Part shown: positions 42,809-51,078 of the stretch, one piece after another
Layout of the letters: each line of letters begins with the position of its first letter
Position numbering within the stretch: position 1 is the stretch's first letter
Assembly: GCA_949282845.1 (NCBI GenBank)
Contig: CASDQF010000014.1
Span: 1 to 54,460, forward strand
Direction of reading: 5' to 3'
From: an uncultured Alphaproteobacteria bacterium
GTDB lineage: Bacteria; Pseudomonadota; Alphaproteobacteria; CAAHEQ01; UBA3637
DNA length: 54,460 bases
Notes under the pieces: generated by a model
The model's input: only the letters and a program-made list of their open reading frames with translations
Told to the model about the DNA's origin: nothing
Database searches by the model: none
Translations under genes and position numbers: made by a program

Positions 42809-43525
42809 ATGAGAGCAAATAATCGAAAATCAGATGAGTTGCGTTCTGTCACACTAACTCCGCATGTTAATTGTTATGCAGAAGGCTCTTGTTTAATTAA
42901 GTGCGGGCGGACGCATGTTTTATGTACAGCGTCATTAGAAGACCGTGTTCCCGCTTGGGTGAAGGGGACCGGAACGGGATGGGTGACGGCTGAGTATGGA
43001 ATGTTGCCGCGAGCGACAGGTACACGGACAGATCGTGAAGCTAAAAAAGGACAAACCGGTCGAACCCATGAGATACAAAGGTTGATAGGCCGTGCATTGC
43101 GTTCAGCTGTTGATTTAAAGGCTATGGGCGAGGTATCTATTAAGGTTGATTGTGATGTGCTGCAAGCAGATGGTGGGACGCGAACAGCTTCTATTACGGG
43201 GGGCTTTGTGGCGTTGGCGTTAGCTTGTCATCAGCTTGTTCAAAAAGGGATCTTAAAACAAAATCCGTTAATAACAACTGTGTCTGCGATTTCATGCGGT
43301 ATCTATGGCGGAGAGGCTCTTTTAGATTTAGATTATGAAGAGGATTCGCATGCGGATACAGATGCTAATTTTGTTATCACGGGACAAGGAGGAATTGTTG
43401 AGATTCAAGGAACGGCAGAAGGGAAACCTTTTTCTGAAACGGATTTTTTGAGATTGTTGGAATTAGCTAAAAAAGGCACGTCTGAATTGGCTCGATTGCA
43501 GCAAGAAATTTTGGAGGGCAAATAA
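42809..43525 (+). CDS. rph: Ribonuclease PH
   Basis: A 238-residue phosphorolytic exoribonuclease. Motifs: [35 protein letters not shown], and the catalytic region [18 protein letters not shown] with [16 protein letters not shown]. It trims tRNA 3' ends using phosphate. Its stop and the rdgB start share bases (TAATG). rph-rdgB next to divergent grpE is a standard alphaproteobacterial order. Confidence 0.96.
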   Translation: MRANNRKSDELRSVTLTPHVNCYAEGSCLIKCGRTHVLCTASLEDRVPAWVKGTGTGWVTAEYGMLPRATGTRTDREAKKGQTGRTHEIQRLIGRALRSAVDLKAMGEVSIKVDCDVLQADGGTRTASITGGFVALALACHQLVQKGILKQNPLITTVSAISCGIYGGEALLDLDYEEDSHADTDANFVITGQGGIVEIQGTAEGKPFSETDFLRLLELAKKGTSELARLQQEILEGK

Positions 43526-44115
43526 TGACAAAACAGCTGATTTTTGCTTCTCGGAACGCGGGTAAGATTAAAGAAATTCGTTCTTTGTTGAAGCCGTTAG
43601 GTGTTGAAGTTCTATCGGCAATTGAAGCCGACTTACCAGAGGTTGAAGAAACAGGAGAAACTTTTGCAGAAAATGCCTCATTAAAAGCATCTTCTGCCGC
43701 TTTATCAGCAGGCCTTCCGGCATTAGCGGATGATTCTGGATTATGTATTCATGCCTTAAAGAATGCGCCTGGCGTTTTGACAGCCAGATATGCTCAGAAA
43801 TGTGGCGGTTATGAAGCTGCTTTTGCTGATATATTCAAGAAGTTGGAAGGGAAGTCAGATTGGACGGCTCATTTTTCGTGTGTCATTGCCTTAGCGTTTC
43901 CGAATGGAACGATAAAGACTTATGAAGGAAAATGTGAAGGGCGTATTGTTCAACCCAAAGGGATAGACGGTTTTGGATTTGATCCGATTTTTGAGCCGAA
44001 AGGATATACGCAAACTTTTGCTGAATTACCGGAAGAGGTTAAAAACCAAATTTCTCATCGTGGCTGTGCGATGAGAGTCTTTTTGGCTGATTTTGAAAAT
44101 CTTATTGAAATGTGA
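43525..44115 (+). CDS. rdgB: dITP/XTP pyrophosphatase (Ham1 family)
   Basis: A 196-residue protein with FASRNAGKIKEIRSLL, the family block ETGETFAENASLKA, ADDSGLCIHAL, GFGFDPIFEPKGY (after Lys-Gly-Ile) and SHRGCAMRVF at the C-terminus. It hydrolyses non-canonical purine nucleoside triphosphates (dITP, XTP) and so protects DNA. It is coupled to rph by the TAATG overlap. Its 3' end overlaps the convergent pilin-like gene by 14 bp. Confidence 0.95.
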   Translation: MTKQLIFASRNAGKIKEIRSLLKPLGVEVLSAIEADLPEVEETGETFAENASLKASSAALSAGLPALADDSGLCIHALKNAPGVLTARYAQKCGGYEAAFADIFKKLEGKSDWTAHFSCVIALAFPNGTIKTYEGKCEGRIVQPKGIDGFGFDPIFEPKGYTQTFAELPEEVKNQISHRGCAMRVFLADFENLIEM

Positions 44116-44569
44116 TGGTTAAGGTTTTGTTTTCCCCGCTGGACGTGCAATTACCACTTCCAGTTCCACAAGTGACGCTTGTTGCATAAGGCCAATCACG
44201 CGCAGTCAAAAGGGTGCACTCATCGGCGGGTATTTCAGACGCACTGACAGTTAAAGAGTCTGGGGTGCTGCTGAGACAATAAGAACCATCAAAAGGATTT
44301 GCGTTCGGAACATTATCAGTACATCCTTCTGGGAAAATATCATTTTCGCAAAGTTGTTTTAAGTTGATGGCGGGATAAGAGCGTCTCCAAGAATAAAGTT
44401 TTGCGGTTTCGTCACCTATATAAGAGATGGAATCATGCAACTGACTGCTTTTAAATTTCAATCGAGCTTGACCGAAGCCGGCTAAAGCGCCAATAGAAAT
44501 AATACCGATAATCATCAAAACGGCCAGCATTTCAATCATGCTTCGTCCATATTGTGTCGCTTGTGTCAT
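44102..44569 (-). CDS. Prepilin-like (pseudopilin) protein, 155 aa
   Basis: A short leader MTQATQYG is followed by RSMIEMLAVLMIIGIISIGALAGF, a type IV prepilin signal with Glu at +5 and a hydrophobic helix. The mature domain (about 120 residues) contains six Cys, likely in disulfides, and ends with a strand (NKTLTITFQ). It resembles the protein at 48417-48830 in layout, less so the two larger paralogs. An AAGGAG site precedes the ATG. It is inserted between rdgB and cca; no secretion or pilus genes are nearby. Confidence 0.82.
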   Translation of the reverse strand: MTQATQYGRSMIEMLAVLMIIGIISIGALAGFGQARLKFKSSQLHDSISYIGDETAKLYSWRRSYPAINLKQLCENDIFPEGCTDNVPNANPFDGSYCLSSTPDSLTVSASEIPADECTLLTARDWPYATSVTCGTGSGNCTSSGENKTLTITFQ

Positions 44570-44593
44570 ATTTTTTCTCCTTTTTTAGCCAGT

Positions 44594-45730
44594 CTAACGC
44601 GAAAGCGCTTGAAATACAACTTCTTTTTCAGCGGGGCACCCTAAATTTAACCATGTTTCTTTATAGTATTTAAAGGCCTGCTTTAAGTCTTTTTCCGTTG
44701 TTTTTCCTTGTCGAAGCATGTCTTCTACCCTAAAGGGGAACTTAGGTTCTTTCCATTTTTGAATATCTTGAAAGCTTTTTTGTGTCATGTGACGGCGACA
44801 GATGAGTTCTTTTCGCTGAACGGCTTGAGCTCCATAAAGAAAAAGGGCTTTTTGTCTGTTTGGTTCTTGTAACGCTTTTCTGAGAGCTGTTAAAGCTCGT
44901 CGTTCTTTGTTTTGGAGCCATGTCGGTGCGGGACTTTGAGGGATAAAAGCACACAAACGTGCAATGATGTCCGGTTTGTTTAATAAATTTAATCGTCTTT
45001 CTCGTGCAATCACTCGACGTAAAACTTTAAAATTCCAAGGTCCGCTAATCATTTCTTTTAAAACGCCTGTTCGAGCCATATAACGTAAAACGATATCCGC
45101 TCGTGGTAAAGCGAAGATTTTCATCATTTCATCATGTAGCCTTTGCAAAGAAAGGATACTTATTTTTTTGCGTGCTGTGTGACAAGCGTGTAAGGCTTTT
45201 TGGTCTGGTTTTCCTTTTCCAAAGCGCCCCCAAAATCTGAAAAAGCGCAAAATACGCAAATAGTCTTCTTCGATACGTTTTGTTGGTTCACCGATAAAAC
45301 GAACATGTCCTTTTTTTAAATCTCGCAATCCATGAAAAAAATCTAAAATATCACCAGTCTGATTCATATAGAGAGCGTTTATTGTAAAATCTCGACGAGC
45401 TGCATCTTCCTTGATTGAAGTGCCAAAGATAACTTCAGCATGTCGACCATCGGTGTGAATGTCTTTCCGAAAAGTTGTTAATTCCACATGATGCTTTTTA
45501 TAAATAACCGTTACGGTTCCAAAAGCTAAACCTGTTGGAACCACACAACAACCGGTAGCTTTTAACTTTTTAGTCGCTTCCTCGGGTAAAAGAGGCGTTG
45601 CCATATCAATATCATTTCCGGGGATATCAAGAATTTTGTCTCGAACAATCCCACCGACAAAGTAAGCTTGATTGTTAAGTGTCTCTAAAATTTTTTTTGC
45701 AGCGTTATTTTCAAAAAAATTTGTGTTCAT
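44594..45730 (-). CDS. cca: CCA tRNA nucleotidyltransferase / poly(A) polymerase family
   Basis: A 378-residue class II nucleotidyltransferase. The catalytic head has FVGGIVRDKILDIPGNDIDMATPL with D40 and D42 as metal ligands, then VELTTFRKD, RRDFTINALYM and RIEEDYLRILRFFRFWGRFG. It adds or repairs the tRNA 3' CCA; a poly(A) polymerase role is less likely in this clade. No ribosome site is seen; a 17-nt hairpin (45731-45747) directly abuts the start codon. Confidence 0.92.
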   Translation of the reverse strand: MNTNFFENNAAKKILETLNNQAYFVGGIVRDKILDIPGNDIDMATPLLPEEATKKLKATGCCVVPTGLAFGTVTVIYKKHHVELTTFRKDIHTDGRHAEVIFGTSIKEDAARRDFTINALYMNQTGDILDFFHGLRDLKKGHVRFIGEPTKRIEEDYLRILRFFRFWGRFGKGKPDQKALHACHTARKKISILSLQRLHDEMMKIFALPRADIVLRYMARTGVLKEMISGPWNFKVLRRVIARERRLNLLNKPDIIARLCAFIPQSPAPTWLQNKERRALTALRKALQEPNRQKALFLYGAQAVQRKELICRRHMTQKSFQDIQKWKEPKFPFRVEDMLRQGKTTEKDLKQAFKYYKETWLNLGCPAEKEVVFQALSR

Positions 45731-45747
45731 GACTCTATTTTAGAGTC
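45731..45747 (-). promoter_or_regulatory. Hairpin abutting the cca start codon
   Basis: GACTCTA-AAA-TAGAGTC on the minus strand is a perfect 7-bp stem with a 3-nt loop, ending one base before the ATG. On the plus strand it is followed by a T-run and would look like an intrinsic terminator, but no plus-strand gene precedes it. Confidence 0.5.
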
Positions 45748-45897
45748 TTTTTTTGTAAAAGCCGAGTCGTTTTTTATATTTTGATTTAATTTTATGTGAA
45801 AATGAAAATTTATCTTCTTTTAATGAGTCCTTTTAACTTAAAACAGCTGTTTTTAAATACTATAGGTTGTGGTTTATTGTTTCTAAAGATACTAAAT

Positions 45898-45926
45898 TTG
45901 ACTTTTGGTTAAAAATGTGTTAATAA
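45898..45926 (+). promoter_or_regulatory. Promoter of the 245-aa Nudix-like gene
   Basis: TTGACT (45898-45903), 17-bp spacer, TAATAA (45921-45926), 47 bp before the ATG. The rest of 45748-45897 shows nothing else recognisable. Confidence 0.65.
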
Positions 45927-45973
45927 ATAATTCCATGTTATGTATACCTCTAAATTTCTAGAAAGGCCATACC

Positions 45974-46711
45974 ATGATTTCTATCCAGAAACTATCTCCT
46001 GAATTTCAACTTCTACAACATGACACCTCACTTTTTTCCTCCGAGACGGAGGCTCGCGTTAACGAGTTATGGCAGGCGGCTCTTTCGACATCGAATAGCC
46101 GCCTTTTTAATGGTCTTGTTTTTTCGGCGGATACAGTGAAGCCAGACTGTATTTCCGGTTCTTTTGTCGAATATCGTTATTTAATTGCGCAGAGAATGGA
46201 TCCTCGATTAAAACAAGTTTTAAATATCAATCCTGTTTCAGTGATGGGTTTTTTAAGCTGTAAAGATGGTGTTTTGTTCGGAAAACGTCCTGAATGGGTT
46301 GCGACACGTCCGAATGAATGGGGGTTTTTGCCATCCAGTTATATAAAGCCGGATGTTTTTTCTCATGACGGTTGCCTTGATTATGTTAAGTCCTTTTTGG
46401 TTGAGTTGAAAAACGAGTTGAATATTGAAGCACAAGACTTAAATGATTTTTCTCATCATTCATTGGTTGTGGAGAGGACTTTGGAAGGAGATCACTACGC
46501 CTTAGTGATGAAAGCAGATGTGGCATTGTCCGTCTTTAGCATTAAAAATGCACATTTAAATGCTTCAGAAGACGAATATGCAGATGTTGTCGCGGTTCAT
46601 CCGTATGAGCTGGACACGTTTATGGCAGATAAAACCGGTCGCGACATATCTATTGCTGCCAGTTTATTAGCGGATGAGGGATATTTAGCTCTTGAATCTG
46701 ATTGCGCATAA
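45974..46711 (+). CDS. Nudix-fold-like protein lacking an intact Nudix box, 245 aa
   Basis: The protein has the preamble seen in some Nudix-superfamily proteins (SRLFNGLVFSADTV, then EYRYLIAQRMDPRL, then VSVMGFLSCKDGVLFGKRPEWVATRPNEWGFLPSSYI, split). The position of the catalytic helix reads YVKSFLVELKNELNI, where the canonical REUxEExGU is degraded (Arg and one Glu lost). So the fold assignment is inference and metal-dependent hydrolysis is doubtful. It is followed by rnd 15 bp later on the same strand. Confidence 0.65.
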   Translation: MISIQKLSPEFQLLQHDTSLFSSETEARVNELWQAALSTSNSRLFNGLVFSADTVKPDCISGSFVEYRYLIAQRMDPRLKQVLNINPVSVMGFLSCKDGVLFGKRPEWVATRPNEWGFLPSSYIKPDVFSHDGCLDYVKSFLVELKNELNIEAQDLNDFSHHSLVVERTLEGDHYALVMKADVALSVFSIKNAHLNASEDEYADVVAVHPYELDTFMADKTGRDISIAASLLADEGYLALESDCA

Positions 46712-46726
46712 GCGTATAACAAAAAT

Positions 46727-47884
46727 ATGATGATTGATACAAATGAAAAACTGGCGGCTTTGTGCGCTCGTTTGGAGCGTTCGCCTTTTATTACAGTTGA
46801 CACGGAATTTATTCGTGAAAAGACATATTGGCCTGAATTATGTCTGATTCAAATTGCCGATGAAAAAGAAGCAGCGTGTGTTGATCCGTTAGCTTCGGGA
46901 TTAGACTTATCCCCTCTTTTGTCATTGATGCAAAATCCTCGTGTTTTGAAGGTTTTTCACTCCGGTCGACAAGATATTGAAATTTTTTATCATTTAATGC
47001 ATGCGGTTCCGGCTCCTGTGTTTGACACACAAATCGGTGCGATGGTTTTAGGGTTAGGCGAAAGTGTGTCATATCAGGCTTTAGTTCACTCTTTTTTAAA
47101 AATAGAGCTTGATAAATCTGCTCGATTTACGGATTGGTCGCATCGTCCGCTGACAAAAAAGCAGGTGGAATATGCTCTGTCTGATGTGACTCATTTAGTT
47201 CCCATTTATCAAAAAATGATACAGCGTTTAGATGAGCAAAAAAGAACTTCGTGGGTACAAAATGAAATGGATCATTTGATTGATCCGAGTTTATATGATG
47301 TGGATCCCATGGAGGTTTATAAACGCGTTAAACGCACAACGGATCAGCCTCTTTTTGTTGCGTTATTGCAGGCGTTGTGTGCTTGGAGAGAGCGATTAGC
47401 ACAAAGTTTAAATCGTCCTCGTAGATTGATTTTGAAGGATGAAGCTTTGTTAGAATTGGCAGCTTCTCGACCTCAGAGTTTGGAAGATTTATCCCAGATG
47501 CGTCAAATGCCCTCGGGCATCATTAAAAAGCACGGGGAGGAAATTTTAACGGTAATAAAAGAGGTTTTATCTTCGCCTTCAGAAACATGGCCTCATCTCA
47601 TTAAAGTAAAGCCATTAAGCTCTGCTCAAAAGAATATTAAAGAAATGCTGCGGCTTTTGTTGACAATTGTGTGTGAGCAAGCCGGAGTTGCTCCTAAAGT
47701 TGTGGCTTCAAATGAGGATTTGGAAGCATTGGCTCGTTCTGAAAATCCGGATATTCCGGCGATGAAAGGTTTTCGATATGAGCTTTTTGGTCGTTCGGCA
47801 CAGGCTTTTAAAGCGGGACAACTCGCACTGGTGTTTGATCCTAAAAGTCATAAAATGCTTTTTATGGAGCGGCAGAAAATATAA
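46727..47884 (+). CDS. rnd: Ribonuclease D
   Basis: A 385-residue DEDD exonuclease. ExoI: TVDTEFIREKTYWPELCLIQIA; ExoII: KVFHSGRQDIEIFYHLM; ExoIII: EYALSDVTHLVPIY with the Tyr and Asp. An HRDC domain follows (about 205-285, ALCAWRERLAQSLNRPR). It trims tRNA 3' ends. Two adjacent ATGs at 46727; the ribosome site is poor, so translation may depend on the upstream gene. Confidence 0.95.
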   Translation: MMIDTNEKLAALCARLERSPFITVDTEFIREKTYWPELCLIQIADEKEAACVDPLASGLDLSPLLSLMQNPRVLKVFHSGRQDIEIFYHLMHAVPAPVFDTQIGAMVLGLGESVSYQALVHSFLKIELDKSARFTDWSHRPLTKKQVEYALSDVTHLVPIYQKMIQRLDEQKRTSWVQNEMDHLIDPSLYDVDPMEVYKRVKRTTDQPLFVALLQALCAWRERLAQSLNRPRRLILKDEALLELAASRPQSLEDLSQMRQMPSGIIKKHGEEILTVIKEVLSSPSETWPHLIKVKPLSSAQKNIKEMLRLLLTIVCEQAGVAPKVVASNEDLEALARSENPDIPAMKGFRYELFGRSAQAFKAGQLALVFDPKSHKMLFMERQKI

Positions 47885-47901
47885 TAAAAAGGAGAAAAAC
47901 T

Positions 47902-48414
47902 ATGGATGCTATGACAAATTTACTGACCCGTCGTTCAGTTCGAGCCTATTGTTCCGGTCAAAAAGTCTCAAAAGAAAAGTTGGAGAGTATTTTAAAAGCA
48001 GGTATGTATGCTCCATCAGCAATGCATAAAAGTCCTTGGGCTTTCGTTGTTATTCAAGATCCTCAAAAATTGGAAGAAATAACACATATTCATCCGCATG
48101 CACATTTTGTGACGGAGGCGGGATGTGCAATTGTTGTTTGTGCCGATAAATCTGCCGCTTATGAAGATTATTGGTGTGTAGATCCTTTGTTGGCCGCTCA
48201 AAATATTTTGTTAGCAGCGCATGCAGAAGGTTTGGGAGCGTGCTGGTGTGGCGTATATCCGACTAAAGAACGAATGGCCGCTTTTTCAATATTGCTTTCA
48301 TTGCCGGCTCATATTCAACCGATGGCTTTGATAGCTCTTGGTGTTCCGAAAGATGAAGCAGCTCAACCAAAGGATCAATTTAATCCGACGCTTATTCACC
48401 AGGAACAGTGGTAA
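47902..48414 (+). CDS. Nitroreductase-family flavoprotein
   Basis: A 170-residue FMN-dependent oxidoreductase: RRSVRAYCSGQKVSKEKLE (FMN phosphate Arg pair), AGMYAPSAMHKSPWAFVV, and a C-terminal G-x-C-W-C-G stretch (GLGACWCGVYP) with LIALGVPKDE. Members reduce nitro compounds, quinones or other acceptors with NAD(P)H. The shorter length places it in the small-subunit-like branch. The ATG follows AAAAGGAG, 17 bp after rnd. Confidence 0.9.
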   Translation: MDAMTNLLTRRSVRAYCSGQKVSKEKLESILKAGMYAPSAMHKSPWAFVVIQDPQKLEEITHIHPHAHFVTEAGCAIVVCADKSAAYEDYWCVDPLLAAQNILLAAHAEGLGACWCGVYPTKERMAAFSILLSLPAHIQPMALIALGVPKDEAAQPKDQFNPTLIHQEQW

Positions 48415-48416
48415 GC

Positions 48417-48830
48417 TTATTCTGTGTAAGTGAAAGATACTGTAACGTCTTCTTGATTTCCGCAGATATCTGTACTTCCAGTAAACAGAGCGTCGTTAGC
48501 ATGGATTGTATGTGTTTTTTCAAGCTTGGGTAAGACGGCTCGACAAACCTTCCATGGAACTTGGGTTGTCATGGTGAAGCGATAAGGTGTTTCTATTGTG
48601 ATATTCAGGATATCTACATCGGATAGCTTATAAGAGCTGCCGGCAGAGAGGCCTCGCCAATCATCGCGCAGGACCATTTCTTTTGTCGCATAGCTGACTT
48701 CTGAGGCAATATGAATAGCTTGTCCACTGGTTCTTGCTTGAACTAATCCCCATAGGCCGCCGATTGATAAAGCTCCCATGATGGCTAGGACAGCTAACAT
48801 TTCCAGCATTGAACGTCCGAGTTGTGTCAT
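48417..48830 (-). CDS. Prepilin-like (pseudopilin) protein, 137 aa
   Basis: The leader MTQLG is cut before RSMLEMLAVLAIMGALSIGGLWGL, with Glu at +5, followed by a small domain of about 100 residues with two Cys (WKVCRAVL and DICGNQ) and a terminal strand (VTVSFTYTE). The same layout as 44102-44569, and likewise inserted between unrelated housekeeping genes, converging on the nitroreductase gene with 2 bp between. Function unknown. Confidence 0.82.
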   Translation of the reverse strand: MTQLGRSMLEMLAVLAIMGALSIGGLWGLVQARTSGQAIHIASEVSYATKEMVLRDDWRGLSAGSSYKLSDVDILNITIETPYRFTMTTQVPWKVCRAVLPKLEKTHTIHANDALFTGSTDICGNQEDVTVSFTYTE

Positions 48831-48847
48831 TTTTTCTCCTTTAAAAT

Positions 48848-48876
48848 AAAATAAGATATTTCTAGGGTTGTTTCAA
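48848..48876 (-). promoter_or_regulatory. Promoter of the 137-aa pilin-like gene
   Basis: Minus strand: TTGAAA (48871-48876), 17-bp spacer, TATTTT (48848-48853), 17 bp upstream of the ATG, with an AAAGGAG site in between. Confidence 0.55.
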
Positions 48877-48918
48877 GAGCAAAGATAATTTTGCAAGAAA
48901 AAAGTAATTACTTTGTTA

Positions 48919-49773
48919 TTACTTTTTGATTAGATTTTCAGAAAAATCAGCAGCTTCTAAGGTTATATCAGGCTGCATTTGATGTCTAAACCATGTCGAT
49001 TGTCGTTTAGCATAATTGCGGGTCATTTGTTGAGCGTGTTCAATCGCTTTGCTTTCAGATAAAGAACCTTCCAGAACTTGTGTTAATTCGGCTACGCCGA
49101 TAGCTTGAAACACACCGCCGGTTTTATTTGGATTTTTATTTAACAATTCGGCGACTTGTTGTAAGGCACCTGCGGCCATCATCTGTGTGAAACGGTAATT
49201 ACATTGTGTATACAGTTTTTCTCTTGGAGGAAGAATGAGAAAGGTGTAAAAATCTCCTGAAATCAATGGCTTTGATGGAATTGATTGCCATTCGAATATT
49301 GTTTTTCCTGTTGTTAGTTCAACTTCTAAGGCACGACGCAATCGTTGTGGGTCTGAAAAACGTTTATCTCTGACTTTCGCTTGCACCTCATCAATAGGCA
49401 TTTGACGAACGGAACGGCGAATTTCTTCAGGAATGTCGGGAAGAGAAGTTAAACCTTTCGTCAGAGCCTTGATATAAAGTCCTGTTCCTCCAACAAAAAT
49501 AGGCGTTTCAATCTCTGAAATAATTTGTTTGACCTTTTCCAGCCATAAGGCGACGGAACTTTTTTCAAAAGCATTTAAAAAACCATAGAGTAAATGAGGA
49601 ACATTCTCTTGCTCTTCTGGCGTGGGGCGAGCCGTTAAAATGGGAACGTCTTCATAGACTTGTAAAGAATCTGCATTGATGATTGTCCCGTTGACGGCTT
49701 TGGCTAAACGGAGACTGAAAGCAGATTTACCGGAAGCGGTTGGTCCGGCGACCACATACATTTTTCTTTTCAT
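48919..49773 (-). CDS. miaA: tRNA dimethylallyltransferase
   Basis: A 284-residue enzyme: P-loop GPTASGKSAFSLRLA (about 9-23), INADSLQVYED with the catalytic Asp, VGGTGLYIKALTKG, and the RRALEVELTTGKTIFEWQ block. It adds the isopentenyl-type group to A37 of tRNAs, the substrate of MiaB. It is slightly shorter than the usual ~300-310 residues. Divergent from the LeuRS-like gene. Confidence 0.95.
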   Translation of the reverse strand: MKRKMYVVAGPTASGKSAFSLRLAKAVNGTIINADSLQVYEDVPILTARPTPEEQENVPHLLYGFLNAFEKSSVALWLEKVKQIISEIETPIFVGGTGLYIKALTKGLTSLPDIPEEIRRSVRQMPIDEVQAKVRDKRFSDPQRLRRALEVELTTGKTIFEWQSIPSKPLISGDFYTFLILPPREKLYTQCNYRFTQMMAAGALQQVAELLNKNPNKTGGVFQAIGVAELTQVLEGSLSESKAIEHAQQMTRNYAKRQSTWFRHQMQPDITLEAADFSENLIKK

Positions 49774-49819
49774 GATGTTATTTTATGTTCTTTTTATTTA
49801 AAAAATCATTAAAATGAAT

Positions 49820-49825
49820 TATACT
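49820..49825 (+). promoter_or_regulatory. -10 element of a near-leaderless LeuRS-like transcript
   Basis: TATACT sits 7 bp before the ATG at 49833, so transcription would start at or next to the start codon. A weak -35 (TTTAAA) lies 17 bp upstream. No ribosome site precedes the ATG. Confidence 0.35.
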
Positions 49826-49832
49826 CATCGAC

Positions 49833-50579
49833 ATGACAGATAGATATGCTTTTAGATATGTTGAAACAACTGTTCAGTCGTCTTGGCGGAACAGCTTTTG
49901 GGCTGAGGGGACAAACCTTTTGGATGACGTGTCCGCACGATTTAAAGGGGAAAAAGTTATTTTCAAAGATATATCCGCACCGGCCCTTTACTGGGGTGTT
50001 TTAACGCCTGTCTGCGAAGAAAAACCAGCCTTTGAACTGGTTGATAGCTATGGTGCCGATGCGGTTCGATTAGCAATGCTTCAACCGGGAGGTCTGTCCG
50101 AACAGACATTGACGGGAGCTTGGCGACTGATGAATGCATTGTGGTTAGGACTTCGGGATAAGACGGAAATAGCGCCTGATTGGAAAGATAAGGAATTGGT
50201 TCCGGCTTTGCATGCTTTACAGAAAGAGGACTTTTCTGATTTATTGATACACCTAAAAAGTCTTTTTCACAGAGGTCCAAGAGCATCTTTGCTTCCGTTA
50301 TTATATCCGTTTATACCACACTTAATAACGCATTTGATTCCGGATATACAGACTCGTATGTCTTCTTTTTATCAAAGATGGAAAACTCAACAGTTGCCGC
50401 CCGTTTTATTTATTGAGATAAACGGAGAACGTATTGCTGATTTTGTACCGAATAGTTTAGAAAACGAGGAAATAAAAAAAGAAGCCTTGTCTTTTCCTGT
50501 TGTTCAACATAAAATAAACGGACGTCCAGTGTGTGATGTTAAAATAATACCGTTAAAGGGAGTCAATTTTGTCATTTAA
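49833..50579 (+). CDS. Leucyl-tRNA synthetase-derived protein lacking the catalytic core, 248 aa
   Basis: The protein aligns by eye to the two ends of LeuRS. Residues 5-27 (YAFRYVETTVQSSWRNSFW) match the N-terminal YxxxxIExxWQxxW start. Residues 67-110 (ELVDSYGADAVRLAML, then TGAWRLMNALWLGLRD) match the region after KMSKS. Residues 112-248 match the anticodon-binding and C-terminal domains, ending in QHKINGRPVCDVKIIPLKGVNFVI-like sequence (LeuRS ends VxxVIVVPxKLVNIVV). The HIGH and KMSKS motifs, Rossmann core and editing domain (about 600 residues) are absent. The frame is intact and the usual leuS-lptE-holA order is kept. It cannot aminoacylate; a full leuS must exist elsewhere. Confidence 0.82.
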   Translation: MTDRYAFRYVETTVQSSWRNSFWAEGTNLLDDVSARFKGEKVIFKDISAPALYWGVLTPVCEEKPAFELVDSYGADAVRLAMLQPGGLSEQTLTGAWRLMNALWLGLRDKTEIAPDWKDKELVPALHALQKEDFSDLLIHLKSLFHRGPRASLLPLLYPFIPHLITHLIPDIQTRMSSFYQRWKTQQLPPVLFIEINGERIADFVPNSLENEEIKKEALSFPVVQHKINGRPVCDVKIIPLKGVNFVI

Positions 50580-51078
50580 GTCTGTTATATGTGTTTGTTT
50601 ATTTATCCTGACGGCTGCTTGCGGATGGACGCCGGTATACATGAAGAATAAACAAGGTGTTTCCGTTGTTGATGAGACGGCGCAAGTTCGAGTTGCAAAA
50701 GTACCTGAAGAAACTGGTCGTATTTTAGTTCGAACACTGAACAGTATGTTAAATCCGGATAATAAGGATGTTTCCAAAAAATATGAATTACAAATTGACT
50801 TATCTGAGACATTAAATACAGACCAAGGTATTTTAGGAGATAATACAGCGACCAGAGCAACAATGAGATTAACGGCTAAATATAAATTAGTGGAGTTGGG
50901 GACAAATCGTATTTTGTTGTCGGATAAGGCATATACTATTTCAAGTTATAATATCTTAACAGCTCCATATGCGACTTTGACGGCAGAGCAAACAACAAGG
51001 CGTCGTTTAGCTGAATTATTGGCAAATTCGATAGCTCTTAGAATGGCAAATTATTTTAAAGGACGGCAGTCGTCATGA
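50569..51078 (+). CDS. lptE: LPS-assembly lipoprotein LptE
   Basis: TTG start at 50569 with GGGAG at good spacing, overlapping the LeuRS-like gene by 11 nt; 169 residues. The lipobox is TAACGWTPVY (Cys 18), as in LptE (GCGFxPLY). The beta/alpha domain has LSETLNTDQGI and ends with TTRRRLAELLANSIALRM. LptE plugs the LptD barrel for LPS export. It overlaps holA by 4 nt (ATGA). Confidence 0.88.
   Translation: MSFKSVICVCLFILTAACGWTPVYMKNKQGVSVVDETAQVRVAKVPEETGRILVRTLNSMLNPDNKDVSKKYELQIDLSETLNTDQGILGDNTATRATMRLTAKYKLVELGTNRILLSDKAYTISSYNILTAPYATLTAEQTTRRRLAELLANSIALRMANYFKGRQSS

Noticed and set aside
49774-49832. LeuRS-like gene as a frameshifted pseudogene of an adjacent full leuS
   Set aside because: Only 59 bp separate it from miaA, and no frame around it encodes HIGH, KMSKS or the editing domain, so the missing core is deleted rather than frameshifted.
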